The translations under genes were made by a program, and so were the position numbers. Of a DNA stretch of 64,000 nt, positions 21,434 to 29,960 are shown piece by piece. The DNA lies in NCBI RefSeq assembly GCF_016806835.2, contig NZ_CP086111.1, positions 483,501 to 547,500 on the forward strand, in the 5' to 3' direction. A model generated the notes under the pieces. It had not been told where the DNA came from and did no database searches. It was given only the letters and a program-made list of their open reading frames with translations. This stretch comes from Skermanella rosea (GTDB lineage Bacteria > Pseudomonadota > Alphaproteobacteria > Azospirillales > Azospirillaceae). The stretch's first letter is position 1. Each line of letters opens with the position of its first letter.

Positions 21434-21836
21434 GGTCAGTGAACCAGTTCCGTGAAGAACCGCAAGGCCACGGCCGAGGAGGTTCGGAGCGAAATGAAGG
21501 GTTCGTAGCAGGGAATGCGGCACGACCAGGCCGCCGAGTAGGCTGGCTGAAAGCGGTTGGCCTCTTTCCCGAAGCGGGGGAAGTGCATGATTAAGGGTTG
21601 GGGAAAACTTGAACTGTTAGTGGGTAAGGTCATGTCCGCGAAATGTCAGCTTTCCGCAGGAGCGGACACTCCAGCGGTACCCAGAGGTTGGTGCTCACCC
21701 CGCACACTGGGCGCACTATCTCAAACCCGCTGAATTCAAGCACAAAGATTTAGGTTTGAGCTTTCTTGTACTATTTTCGAGGTTCTGTGCAGTCAAGTGA
21801 ATAGGGTGATAACTAATAATGGTCTCTATGCTCACA
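21434..21836. other. Gene-free spacer between catalase remnant and SIR2 gene
   Basis: About 400 nt, changing from GC-rich at the left to AT-rich at 21715-21836. It includes an inverted pair TGTCCGC/GCGGACA around 21632-21670, which could be the decayed end of a mobile element. No supported coding frame or tRNA-like attachment site was seen. Confidence 0.4.
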
Positions 21837-24278
21837 TCAAGTGAGTGCTTTGACCGCACCTGCGAGCCGATTTCGCAATTCGGGAAGGTTCCTAAAGCGG
21901 TCAAGGTGCTTGAAATTCGCAATGCTGCGAATAGCAGCCTCGATAATTTTCTTCAGGGATTTCTTCTGTTCTTGACTTAAGGTATGCGAATGCCTATCTA
22001 CGATTTCCGCATAAATCCGCATTACGGAAAGCGGGTGATAGAGATCGTCATTTTTCCTCGTCAACACCAACTGCAGCAATGATATGGCATCTTGTTCGCG
22101 GCTGCCATCCGCGCTGACGCCAGTCTCCCGTGACTGCGTCAACAGCACCCGAGCCTTGTGATTGTCGATCTGATAGGTGTCCCAATTCGTACGACGCCGG
22201 GCCAAGCCATAGGCGTTTTCGATGAAGCGGAACGAAATGTCAAACTGCCCGTTGTTCATGGTGCATATTGACCGCTGAACCCAGAACAACGGATCGTCAG
22301 CGGCAAATGACAGTAATCGACAGTCGTCATAGAACTTTTCGATGATCGGGTTTTCACGGTCGCTTTTGATAATCCGTCCATAAACCGAGAATTTCAAAAG
22401 TCCTTTTGCCATCTTAACAAGATCATGCTCGCTGGCGAAATGGTTGTGGACCGAGATCAGTCCACGCTTCACTACGGCAAGGATGGTTTCAAGATTGAAG
22501 ACACGCTTGAGGATGAATTCAGCCAGTGCCGTAGACCGAATGCTGACATCGCCTTTGTCGATCAGAACGAGACTGCCGAGTTCGTGCTCGTTTAATGAGG
22601 CCCTCAGGTCCTCGAAAGCGCCGGAATAATCGAGCAATTCGGAGAGGAGCCAGACCTGTGACAGATCCTGGTATCCCGCCTGGGTCAGGACCGCACTGAA
22701 AATAATGATGTGCTGCGCGCCCTTGTCGAGTTTCTGGATATTGACCAGAAGCTCTTCCACCCTGCTGTGCAGGGCGCCCGTCTCGTAAAGGCTAAGGACG
22801 ATATCACGCAGCTGGCCGCCGCAGGTGCGCTCCACAAAGTGCAGCTTTTCTGAGGTTGAAAGGTCCGAATAGTTCCCAAGGAGGCCGTTGACAGTGAGGT
22901 ACTCAACCATTCGCTGCGTCTCGTCGCGTAGCGGGCTGTCGAGGTCGATTTCGATGGATGTCACGTCCGCGAGGCGAGATTTCACCGCGGAAGCCGATGT
23001 GTCGAGGAAGATCGTTCGAACGGTGGCCAGGACAACAATGCTGCTTTTCCTCATTCTTAAGATCGCAGTCGGCAGTTTGGGGAACCGCATGACATCGTCG
23101 AAGATTAGCAGCGCGGGCTCGTCCAGTGCTTGCAGATAGGCAAGAACGTCGCCAATATTGTTTGGCTCTCGCTGGAATTTAAAGACGCGGTAGTTCTTCT
23201 GGGCGTATAAATATCCAATCTGGTACGAAAAAACTGTCTTGCCATTACCGATGTCACTGTTAACCAGGATGGGAATATTACCGGATGCATGATTGCCGGC
23301 GCGAGCATAAGCTCGTCGGCTACGCGATATTGTATACGATCCTAGTTCGCCGGAAATATCGGCTTGCGACAGTTTGTCCAAATCCAGCGACCCGGCGATA
23401 AGAAGACGTTCGATGTCGGGCGCCGAGATAGATGCCGTAACCTTTGGGGTAAAGAATATCTCCTGCATAGCGACGGGAAGCGCCGTGTAGGATTTGACGG
23501 GTTCTCCTGGCCGCTTCGTTCCCAAATGGGTGGCCAAGGCCGAAAGTCCGATGGGATGCGCCGTTCCAAACTTGTTCATGCGCGTAAGGATCGGCTGCTT
23601 CGTGCTGGGGCGGTTCACAAAGTGGATCTTTCGCAGGACTTCGGGAGGCATGAGACCAAGAAGTCTGCGGATGTCGATATCAGTCAGCGAGAACCCGACG
23701 AAGATGACGCTTGAAGCAGCGAGCACGTCGTCGTGGAAGGCGCGCATCCACGGAGATTTCAGAAAGGGAGAGTTATCCCGCTGCCGCTCCGTTAACAGGA
23801 ATGTTGCCGCGAACTCGTGGGCCGACGCTCTGCCTATGTTGCCATAAATGTGCAGGAGTTGGGTCGTCCCGGGTATTGGCTGGCTTACCGGGTCGTTCGC
23901 ACCATGCGTCGTGACTGGCTTGCGGTTGTCCGCGCAGATCGTCTCGATGACGTCGTCGTAGTTGGTCGTGTATATCCTTCTCCAAGGCTGGGTGACGATG
24001 GTCGCTTGATCGTCCGAATATGCTTTGGTCCGGAAGTTCGAATGCAAGGCAATGACGGTTGCCTCGTCGCCGTGGACTTTTTGGAATTCCTCCGCCGCAG
24101 TGTCCAGATCATATCCATCCGACGAAGTGATATCTACTTTGCCGAGCAGATAGCTGATCAGCGCTGTGACGTCCTTGATGTCTTCATCATTGGTGTTCGT
24201 GGCTTCGGCGGAAAAGCCAGCGCCCAAGAATAGGATGGATGTGCCGGCTTCAATTGTAACCGTTGCGGGCAGATTCAT
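21837..24278 (-). CDS. SIR2-domain STAND-type NTPase, candidate anti-phage protein
   Basis: From ATG 24278 an 813-residue protein; a GTG at 24320 would add 14. The N-terminal SIR2 domain shows LFLGAGFSAEA (residues 16-26), IYTTNYDDVIE (about 102-112) and VIFVGFSLTDIDIRRLL (about 190-206). It is followed by a P-loop NTPase with Walker A VNSDIGNGKTVFSYQ (about 345-360), Walker B PALLIFDDV and an ATVR sensor, then a long helical C-terminal part of some 350 residues. SIR2 fused to a STAND ATPase is the architecture of NAD-depleting abortive-infection proteins such as Avs/DSR types. The usual catalytic His-Gly reads HIYG here. Base composition is distinctly less GC-rich than the flanks. It is a single gene with no obvious partner. 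Confidence 0.82.
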   Translation of the reverse strand: MNLPATVTIEAGTSILFLGAGFSAEATNTNDEDIKDVTALISYLLGKVDITSSDGYDLDTAAEEFQKVHGDEATVIALHSNFRTKAYSDDQATIVTQPWRRIYTTNYDDVIETICADNRKPVTTHGANDPVSQPIPGTTQLLHIYGNIGRASAHEFAATFLLTERQRDNSPFLKSPWMRAFHDDVLAASSVIFVGFSLTDIDIRRLLGLMPPEVLRKIHFVNRPSTKQPILTRMNKFGTAHPIGLSALATHLGTKRPGEPVKSYTALPVAMQEIFFTPKVTASISAPDIERLLIAGSLDLDKLSQADISGELGSYTISRSRRAYARAGNHASGNIPILVNSDIGNGKTVFSYQIGYLYAQKNYRVFKFQREPNNIGDVLAYLQALDEPALLIFDDVMRFPKLPTAILRMRKSSIVVLATVRTIFLDTSASAVKSRLADVTSIEIDLDSPLRDETQRMVEYLTVNGLLGNYSDLSTSEKLHFVERTCGGQLRDIVLSLYETGALHSRVEELLVNIQKLDKGAQHIIIFSAVLTQAGYQDLSQVWLLSELLDYSGAFEDLRASLNEHELGSLVLIDKGDVSIRSTALAEFILKRVFNLETILAVVKRGLISVHNHFASEHDLVKMAKGLLKFSVYGRIIKSDRENPIIEKFYDDCRLLSFAADDPLFWVQRSICTMNNGQFDISFRFIENAYGLARRRTNWDTYQIDNHKARVLLTQSRETGVSADGSREQDAISLLQLVLTRKNDDLYHPLSVMRIYAEIVDRHSHTLSQEQKKSLKKIIEAAIRSIANFKHLDRFRNLPELRNRLAGAVKALT

Positions 24279-24747
24279 CGTGCTGAGCACCCCAAAAAAA
24301 TTTACTCTAGAGGGAAGCACATTGCATGGTAGTTTCGCAACATCGATGAAATTTTTTTAGATTTAGAATGGCCGGATTTTATCGCGTGAGCTGAGTTCTC
24401 CCAAAAAAAGAAACCGCGCTGCTGATGTTTCTCAACTTATCAGAGAAAGATCTTAGTGTCGTGTCTGGGATGGTTCAGAAGCAATCATCCGTGCTTGGGG
24501 CTTCAGCCGGTCCATAAGGATCAATGGCCGAAAGTTGTTAATTTCCCGTATCACCTGCGGCTGACACCCTCGCCGTGCTCTGCCCGCACATCGTCCCACA
24601 GCTAGGCCCCGCGTCCGCCACTCTCAACCCCTCCCACCCCCCCCCCCCCCCGCCCGAACGATCCACCGACTGCCGGTTGCCCCGCCCCGACCCCCGTCGT
24701 ACAAATACCTCCAGACAGGACAAAAAGTCGCGGGAGGAACGCACGAC
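24279..24747. other. Intergenic region with AT-rich part and C15 tract
   Basis: The left half (24280-24540) is AT-rich and probably holds the promoter of the SIR2 gene. The right half returns to high GC and contains a run of 15 C at 24637-24651. A weak sigma-70-like pair TTGCCC (24677-24682) and TACAAA (24700-24705), 17 nt apart, precedes the alcohol dehydrogenase gene. No coding frame supported. Confidence 0.5.
24637..24651 (+). repeat. Homopolymer of 15 C
   Basis: Uninterrupted C15, about 40 nt upstream of the candidate promoter and 96 nt upstream of the dehydrogenase start. Such tracts slip during replication and sequencing. Confidence 0.9.
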
Positions 24748-25911
24748 ATGATCGCCACCATCGCCATGCCCAAGCTGATGCTGATCGGCGGCGGCTCCAT
24801 CGGCCAGGTCGCCGATATGCTGGGTCGCCTGGGCATCCGGCGCCCGCTGATCGTGACCGATCCCTTCATGCGCGACAGCGGGGCGATCGCCCGGCTGACC
24901 GATCCGCTGAAGGCGGCCGGCATTCCGTTCGAGGTGTTCGCCGACACCGTGCCCGATCCCACCACCGACGTGGTCGATGCCGGTGCCCGCATGCTCTCCG
25001 GCGGCGGGTTCGACGGGATGATCGCGCTGGGCGGCGGCTCGCCGATCGACACCGCCAAGGCCATGGGCGTCCTGGCCGCCAATCCCGGCCGCATGCGCGA
25101 CTACAAGGTGCCCAATCCGATCCCCAACGAGGGCGTGCCGCTGCTCGCCATCCCGACCACCGCCGGGACCGGGTCGGAGGTGACCAAGTTCACCGTCATC
25201 ACCGATACCGAGACCGACGAGAAGATGCTGATCGCCGGCAACGGCGTGATCCCCCAGGGCGCCATCGTCGATTACGAGCTGACGCTGACCTGCCCCTTCC
25301 GCCTGACCGCCGATACCGGCATCGACACGCTGACCCACGCGATCGAGGCCTATGTCAGCCGCAAGGCCAACCCGTTCTCCGACAGCATGGCCTTGGCCGC
25401 CATGGCCCGCGTCGCGAAGCACCTTCGCACCGCCTGCTTCGAGCCGGACAACCGCGAAGCCCGCGAGGGGATGATGCTGGCGGCCAACCAGGCCGGCATC
25501 GCCTTCAGCAACGCCTCGGTCGCCCTGGTCCACGGCATGAGCCGCCCGATCGGCGCCCATTTCCACGTGCCGCACGGCCTGTCCAACGCCATGCTGCTGC
25601 CGGCGGTCACCGCCTTCTCCCTCCCCACGGCGACGGCCCGCTATGCCGACTGCGCCCGCGCCATGGGGGCCTGCGCGCCCGACACCGACGACGAGCAGGC
25701 CGGCATCGCCCTGCTGGGCGCCCTCGTCTCCCTCAACGCCGACCTCAAGGTGCCGACCCCGCAGGCCTACGGCATCGACGAGAGCCGGTTCATGTCGATC
25801 CTGCCCCTGATGGCGGAGCAGGCGCTGGGCTCCGGCTCGCCGGCCAACAACCCGCGCGTGCCGACCGCGGAGGAGATCGTCAGCCTCTACCGCGACGTCT
25901 ACGCGGCCTGA
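24748..25911 (+). CDS. Iron-containing alcohol dehydrogenase
   Basis: A 387-residue group III alcohol dehydrogenase: NAD(P)-linked oxidation of an alcohol or reduction of an aldehyde. Signatures are the nucleotide-binding GGGSPIDTAKAMG (about residue 96), TTAGTGSEVTKF, the metal-binding HAIEAYVS and HGMSRPIGAHFHVPHGLSNA with the His ligands. GGGAGGA lies 9 nt upstream of the ATG. A cupin gene follows 31 nt later, probably in the same transcript. The substrate is not determinable; hydroxyacid, lactaldehyde and butanol types share these motifs. Confidence 0.93.
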   Translation: MIATIAMPKLMLIGGGSIGQVADMLGRLGIRRPLIVTDPFMRDSGAIARLTDPLKAAGIPFEVFADTVPDPTTDVVDAGARMLSGGGFDGMIALGGGSPIDTAKAMGVLAANPGRMRDYKVPNPIPNEGVPLLAIPTTAGTGSEVTKFTVITDTETDEKMLIAGNGVIPQGAIVDYELTLTCPFRLTADTGIDTLTHAIEAYVSRKANPFSDSMALAAMARVAKHLRTACFEPDNREAREGMMLAANQAGIAFSNASVALVHGMSRPIGAHFHVPHGLSNAMLLPAVTAFSLPTATARYADCARAMGACAPDTDDEQAGIALLGALVSLNADLKVPTPQAYGIDESRFMSILPLMAEQALGSGSPANNPRVPTAEEIVSLYRDVYAA

Positions 25912-25942
25912 CCGGAACCGGAGAAGGGGAGGGAACCCAGCC

Positions 25943-26422
25943 ATGACCGAGCGGAACGGGGGTGACCGGCACGGGACCGACTGGCGGGAGCACGGCGTCC
26001 GCGTCGTGCGCGGCGACCAGCTCGACACCAACACGCCGCAGACGCCCGGCATGAACCGGGCGGCCGCCATCAACCACGCCCGCGTCGGGGCGCAGAAGCT
26101 GTGGGCCGGGACGGTCACGATCCATCCCGACGCCAAGACCGGCGCCCACCATCATGGCGAGCTGGAAAGCGTCATCTACGTGGTGCGCGGGCGCGCCCGC
26201 ATGCGCTGGGGCGAGGCGCTGGAATACACGGCGGAGGCCGGGCCGGGCGACTTCATCTATGTCCCGCCCTTCGTCCCCCACCAGGAGATCAACGCCAGCG
26301 CCGACGAACCGCTGGAATGCGTCCTGGTCCGCAGCGACCAGGAAGCCGTCGTCGTCAACCTGGACATTCCCATGGTGGAACAGCCCGAAACCGTCGCCTG
26401 GGTCGATCCGATCCACAAGTGA
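25943..26422 (+). CDS. Cupin domain protein
   Basis: A 159-residue single-domain cupin with both motifs: GAHHHGELESVIYVVRGRAR (metal-binding HHH..E, about residues 69-90) and PGDFIYVPPFVPHQE. The complete ligand set suggests a metal-dependent enzyme such as a dioxygenase or isomerase. It lies 31 nt after the alcohol dehydrogenase and may act on the same pathway; this is inferred from position. SD-like GAGAAGGGGAGGG precedes the start. Confidence 0.88.
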   Translation: MTERNGGDRHGTDWREHGVRVVRGDQLDTNTPQTPGMNRAAAINHARVGAQKLWAGTVTIHPDAKTGAHHHGELESVIYVVRGRARMRWGEALEYTAEAGPGDFIYVPPFVPHQEINASADEPLECVLVRSDQEAVVVNLDIPMVEQPETVAWVDPIHK

Positions 26423-26571
26423 CGTCAGGCCGGGACGACAGTCCTACGATTGGCCCGTGCGGAGGAGTTTGTTCTTGTTATGTTCTGGCAATGAACATAA
26501 AATACAAGGCATGCTCCCTCCAGCGCCGAAGGCCAGCGCCATGCCGACGACCTCCACTCCACTGCCAACTC

Positions 26572-26607
26572 CGCCGCCCAGGCCGCCGCCCAGGCCGCCG
26601 CCCAGCC
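26572..26607 (+). repeat. Three tandem 12-bp GCCGCCGCCCAG-type repeats
   Basis: The unit (G)CCGCCGCCCAG recurs three times just upstream of the terminase-like domain. In its frame it would encode Ala-Ala-Ala-Gln repeats. Confidence 0.65.
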
Positions 26608-26689
26608 CGCCATCCATCCTGCCATTCAGCCCACGGCCCCGGTTCCGGTCATCACCCTGACCCCGCGGCAGGAGGCGTTCTGCCAGGCC

Positions 26690-27283
26690 ATGGCCGCCAA
26701 TGTCGGCGGAGCGGAGGCCGCGCGTCGCGCCGGCTACTCCCCCAAGGGCGCCAAGCAGCGCGGCGCCTACCTGATGACCCAGCCGGAGATCCGCATCCGG
26801 ATCGACCAGCTCCGGGCGTCCCGCAGTTCCGGTGTCCAGGCCGACCTGGAGGAAGCCGCCGAAACGGTCAAGGCCATCATCGCCGAGGCGATGGAGAAGA
26901 AGTCGCTGTCCCTGGCCTTCCGCGCGGTCGAGCTACGCCTCAAGCTGCGCGGCGTCATCCAGGACAGGCGCATCCCGCACCACTTCGTAGCCCAAGTCCC
27001 CCATCCTGACGCCGACCTGGAGCGGCTCGACTTCGACCCGGCCGAGGACGACGATCACCGCCGCGATGGCTGCCGCGACCTCCCCAAAGCCGTCTCGCCC
27101 GCCTTACCCCCGTCCTCCGCGGCGAAGCCGGGGATGAGGCCGAAGATAGTGACCCGGCATAGTGACCCTCGCGCCGGGGAGGGCCGCCGTTTCGGCGACA
27201 CCCTGGCCGCCGCCACCTCGCACGCGGCCCTCATGCCGGTATCCCTGCCGATGCCGGTAGCCGCCGGTGCCCGCCGCGCATAG
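26690..27283 (+). CDS. Phage terminase small subunit-like protein (orphan, 5' end uncertain)
   Basis: The domain LTPRQEAFCQAMAANVGG, EAARRAGYSPKGAKQRGAYL and EIRIRIDQLRASR matches small terminase subunits, which bind phage DNA for packaging. The match begins about 33 nt before ATG 26690; the same frame runs upstream through the Ala-Gln repeats to a TAA near 26500 without an ATG or GTG, so the native start may be lost by a frameshift near the repeats. The C-terminal 80 residues are low-complexity Pro/Ala/Arg and unlike a terminase. No other phage gene is near, so this is a solitary remnant or a domesticated copy. Confidence 0.6.
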   Translation: MAANVGGAEAARRAGYSPKGAKQRGAYLMTQPEIRIRIDQLRASRSSGVQADLEEAAETVKAIIAEAMEKKSLSLAFRAVELRLKLRGVIQDRRIPHHFVAQVPHPDADLERLDFDPAEDDDHRRDGCRDLPKAVSPALPPSSAAKPGMRPKIVTRHSDPRAGEGRRFGDTLAAATSHAALMPVSLPMPVAAGARRA

Positions 27284-27383
27284 CCCGGCGTTCGCCCGAA
27301 GGCGGGCGCCGGCACCGCGCATCGACCTTCCGGCCGCGCCGCCGGCGTCACCTTCCGTCCCGAACCTCCCGGCCCGTTCCCGG

Positions 27384-28820
27384 TCAGGCCCGGCCGTAGG
27401 TGTCGGTCAGGCGGACGATGTCGTCCTCGCCCAGGTACGACCCCGACTGCACCTCGATCAGGTTCAGCGTCACCTTGCCCGGGTTCTCCAGCCGGTGGAC
27501 GGCGCCCAGCGGGATGTAGATCGACTCGTTCTCGCGCAGCAGAACCTGGTCGGAATCCCGGGTGACCAGCGCCGTGCCGTTGACCACGACCCAGTGCTCC
27601 GCCCGGTGATAATGCTTCTGCAACGACAGCGTGGCGCCGGGCTTGACCGTCAGGCGCTTGACCTGGAACCGCTCGCCCTCGTGCAGGCACTGGTAGAAGC
27701 CCCACGGGCGGTGGACCCGGCTGTGGATCTTCGCCTCCGGCCGGCCTTCCTTCTTCAGCCGCTCGACCACCTTCTTGATGTCCTGCACCTTGTCGCGGCT
27801 GGCCACCAGGATGGCGTCGTCGGTCGCGACCACCACCACGTCGTCGAGCCCGACCACGGCGGTCAGCACGCCCTCGGACCGGACATAGCAGTTGCGCGCG
27901 TCCTCGGTCATCACGTCGCCGACGAACACGTTGCCGTTCTCGTCCTTGGCGCCGATGTCCCACAGCGCCGACCAGGCGCCCACGTCGGTCCAGCCGATCG
28001 TGGCGGGAACCACCACGGCGGCGTCGGTCCGCTCCATCACGGCATAGTCGATGGAGATGCTGGGGGCCTTGCCGAAGGCTTCCGGGTCCAGGCGGAAGAA
28101 GTCCAGGTCGCGGGAGCCCTTGGCGATCGCCTCGCGGCAGGCGGCGACGATGGCGGGTTCGAACTTCTCCATTTCGGCCAGCAGCTTGGCGGCGGAGAAC
28201 AGGAACATGCCGCCGTTCCAGAAATGCCCGCCCGCGGCCAGCATGTCGGCGGCCTTGCCGATGCCCGGCTTCTCCACGAAGGCGTCGACCTGGAACACGC
28301 CCCCGTGGCCGGTCAGCTCGGCGCCCTGGCGGATATAGCCATAGCCGGTCTCCGGCGCGGTCGGCGTGATGCCGAAGGTGACCAGGTTGCCGGCGGCGGC
28401 GGCGCTCGCGGCGGCGGCCACCGCCGCGTGGAACGCCTCGGCGTCGCGGATCACGTGGTCGGCCGGCAGCAGCAGAAGCAGACCGTCGGGGTCCTGCTCG
28501 GCGATGAGCAGTGCCGCCACGGCCGCCGCGGGGGCGGTGTTGCGGCCGGTCGGCTCCAGCGCGATGGCGGACGGCGTGACCGCGATCTGGCGGAGCTGTT
28601 CCGCGATCACGAACCGGTGCTCGTCGTTGCAGATCACCAGCGGCGGCGCGAAACCCTCGCCCGCGACGCGGCCCACGGTGTCCTGGAGCATGGTCCGCTC
28701 GCCGACCAGCGGCAGCAGCTGCTTCGGATAGCTTTCCCGCGAGATCGGCCAGAGGCGCGATCCGGAGCCGCCGGAAAGCAGAACGGGATGGATGGTCGGG
28801 GCACTGTTGATGGGGGGCAT
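27384..28820 (-). CDS. Mannose-1-phosphate guanylyltransferase / mannose-6-phosphate isomerase
   Basis: A bifunctional enzyme (AlgA/XanB/CpsB type) that makes GDP-mannose for exopolysaccharide or LPS. From ATG 28820 it is 478 residues. The nucleotidyltransferase domain begins HPVLLSGGSGSRLWPISRES with the sugar-nucleotide loop, then PKQLLPL, FVEKP and WNGGMF. The C-terminal cupin-type isomerase domain contains RPWGFYQCLHEG, HYHRAEHWVVVNGTA and PLGAVHRLENPG. A TTG at 28868 would add 16 residues made of repeat sequence and is less likely. It is the last of a minus-strand group with two GT9 glycosyltransferases. Confidence 0.93.
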   Translation of the reverse strand: MPPINSAPTIHPVLLSGGSGSRLWPISRESYPKQLLPLVGERTMLQDTVGRVAGEGFAPPLVICNDEHRFVIAEQLRQIAVTPSAIALEPTGRNTAPAAAVAALLIAEQDPDGLLLLLPADHVIRDAEAFHAAVAAAASAAAAGNLVTFGITPTAPETGYGYIRQGAELTGHGGVFQVDAFVEKPGIGKAADMLAAGGHFWNGGMFLFSAAKLLAEMEKFEPAIVAACREAIAKGSRDLDFFRLDPEAFGKAPSISIDYAVMERTDAAVVVPATIGWTDVGAWSALWDIGAKDENGNVFVGDVMTEDARNCYVRSEGVLTAVVGLDDVVVVATDDAILVASRDKVQDIKKVVERLKKEGRPEAKIHSRVHRPWGFYQCLHEGERFQVKRLTVKPGATLSLQKHYHRAEHWVVVNGTALVTRDSDQVLLRENESIYIPLGAVHRLENPGKVTLNLIEVQSGSYLGEDDIVRLTDTYGRA

Positions 28821-28834
28821 GATCTCAGCTTGTC

Positions 28835-28866
28835 CGTGTCCGTTTGACACCGTGTCTGTTTGACAC
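28835..28866 (-). promoter_or_regulatory. Two tandem 16-bp repeats just upstream of the GDP-mannose enzyme
   Basis: CGTGTCCGTTTGACAC (28835-28850) is followed directly by CGTGTCTGTTTGACAC (28851-28866), one mismatch in 16. Each unit has imperfect dyad symmetry (GTGTC...GACAC). The position, 15-46 nt before the ATG, suits an operator or a leader hairpin. Confidence 0.5.
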
Positions 28867-28889
28867 AATGCAGCATAAGCAGGAGAATT

Positions 28890-29927
28890 TCAGGATTTTT
28901 TCGAATAGGAGCCGTGATCGATAGGGTGTATCGCAAGACGATCCAGCCTTTCGATCACGGCTTGCGCCGGAATAGCGGTCATGTCACGCCCCCCGAACTC
29001 TTGCGCCGTGACGGCGCCGCCCGAGGTTACCTTCGGTTGGAACTTCGTCGCCGGCGTCGGTCCGAAAAGGGTAACCAAAGGTATGTCGGCGGCGCCGAAC
29101 ATGTGGCTGACGCCGCTGTCGTTGGCGACCGCGGCGGCGAAGCGGCGCGCCAGCGCGATGGTCCGCAGCGGCGTGAACTCGTCGCCCCAGACCTGCCGGT
29201 CCTGCTCGGGGAACAGCGCCTCCGGGACCGCCTCCCTCAGCTGGGGAAGCCATTCCAGCTCGTCGGGGCCCAGGATGAAGACGGGCACCCGGCCCCGCTC
29301 GACCTGCGCCCGGGCGACCGCGACGAAGCGGTCCAGCGGCCAGCATTTGAACCGCTTGCCGGCGCCCGGCGCCAGGCCGACATAACGGGGACCCGGCGGC
29401 AGCGCCGCCTCGGCCTTCGCGACCAGCGGCTCGGGCAGGCGCAAGCCGGCCTCCACCTTCGGCACCGAGCCGGCGGCCAGCCTCAGCAGGTCCGCCAGCC
29501 GGTCCACCATGTGCGGCGGGCGGATCTGGCTGGGCGGCGGCTTGGCGTCCGACAGCCGGAAGCCCAGGGCGCCGGACACGAACAGGTCGTGCGGCATCCG
29601 CCGGATGGTCAGGGTGCGCCACAGGGTCGTCTGGGTGTCGATGATCACGCCGAACCGCTCGCGGAAGGGCAGGGGCTTCAGCAGTCCGGCCATGCCCGCG
29701 CCGATCCCGCTGTCCTGGCGGAACTCGTCGATCAGCCCGTCCATCAGCGGCTGGAGCCGGCCGGCATAGACCGTCTTGCGCGTCGTGATCCAGGTGATCC
29801 GCGCCGACGGATAGGCCGCGCGCACCATTCGCACGAAGGGCAGCTTGTACAGCCCGTCGCCGATGATCTCCTCATAGCTGAAGACGGCGACGCTGTCGGG
29901 GGGCGGCCGGTCCGGTCGCCGGTTCAT
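28890..29927 (-). CDS. Glycosyltransferase family 9 (heptosyltransferase-like)
   Basis: A 345-residue GT-B fold protein. The typical C-terminal acceptor/donor segment is present: VANDSGVSHMFGAADIPLV followed by TLFGPTPATKFQP. The N-terminus VAVFSYEEIIGDGLYKLPFV is a variant of the GT9 start, with EIIGDGLYK in place of the usual GDxxxTTP. Likely builds the LPS core or a surface glycan. A TTG at 29939 is an alternative start. The DUF6165 gene lies 33 nt upstream and a second GT9 gene beyond it. Confidence 0.88.
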   Translation of the reverse strand: MNRRPDRPPPDSVAVFSYEEIIGDGLYKLPFVRMVRAAYPSARITWITTRKTVYAGRLQPLMDGLIDEFRQDSGIGAGMAGLLKPLPFRERFGVIIDTQTTLWRTLTIRRMPHDLFVSGALGFRLSDAKPPPSQIRPPHMVDRLADLLRLAAGSVPKVEAGLRLPEPLVAKAEAALPPGPRYVGLAPGAGKRFKCWPLDRFVAVARAQVERGRVPVFILGPDELEWLPQLREAVPEALFPEQDRQVWGDEFTPLRTIALARRFAAAVANDSGVSHMFGAADIPLVTLFGPTPATKFQPKVTSGGAVTAQEFGGRDMTAIPAQAVIERLDRLAIHPIDHGSYSKKS

Positions 29928-29960
29928 GGTCGTGGCCAAAGCATGATCCCGCCCGGCCGC

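Noticed and set aside
21632..21670. Insertion-sequence end based on TGTCCGC/GCGGACA
   Set aside because: Arms are only 7 bp, with no transposase or target duplication.
24720..26422. Alcohol dehydrogenase and cupin as part of the defence island
   Set aside because: Codon use is core-like, the genes are ordinary metabolic families and the composition shift ends before them.
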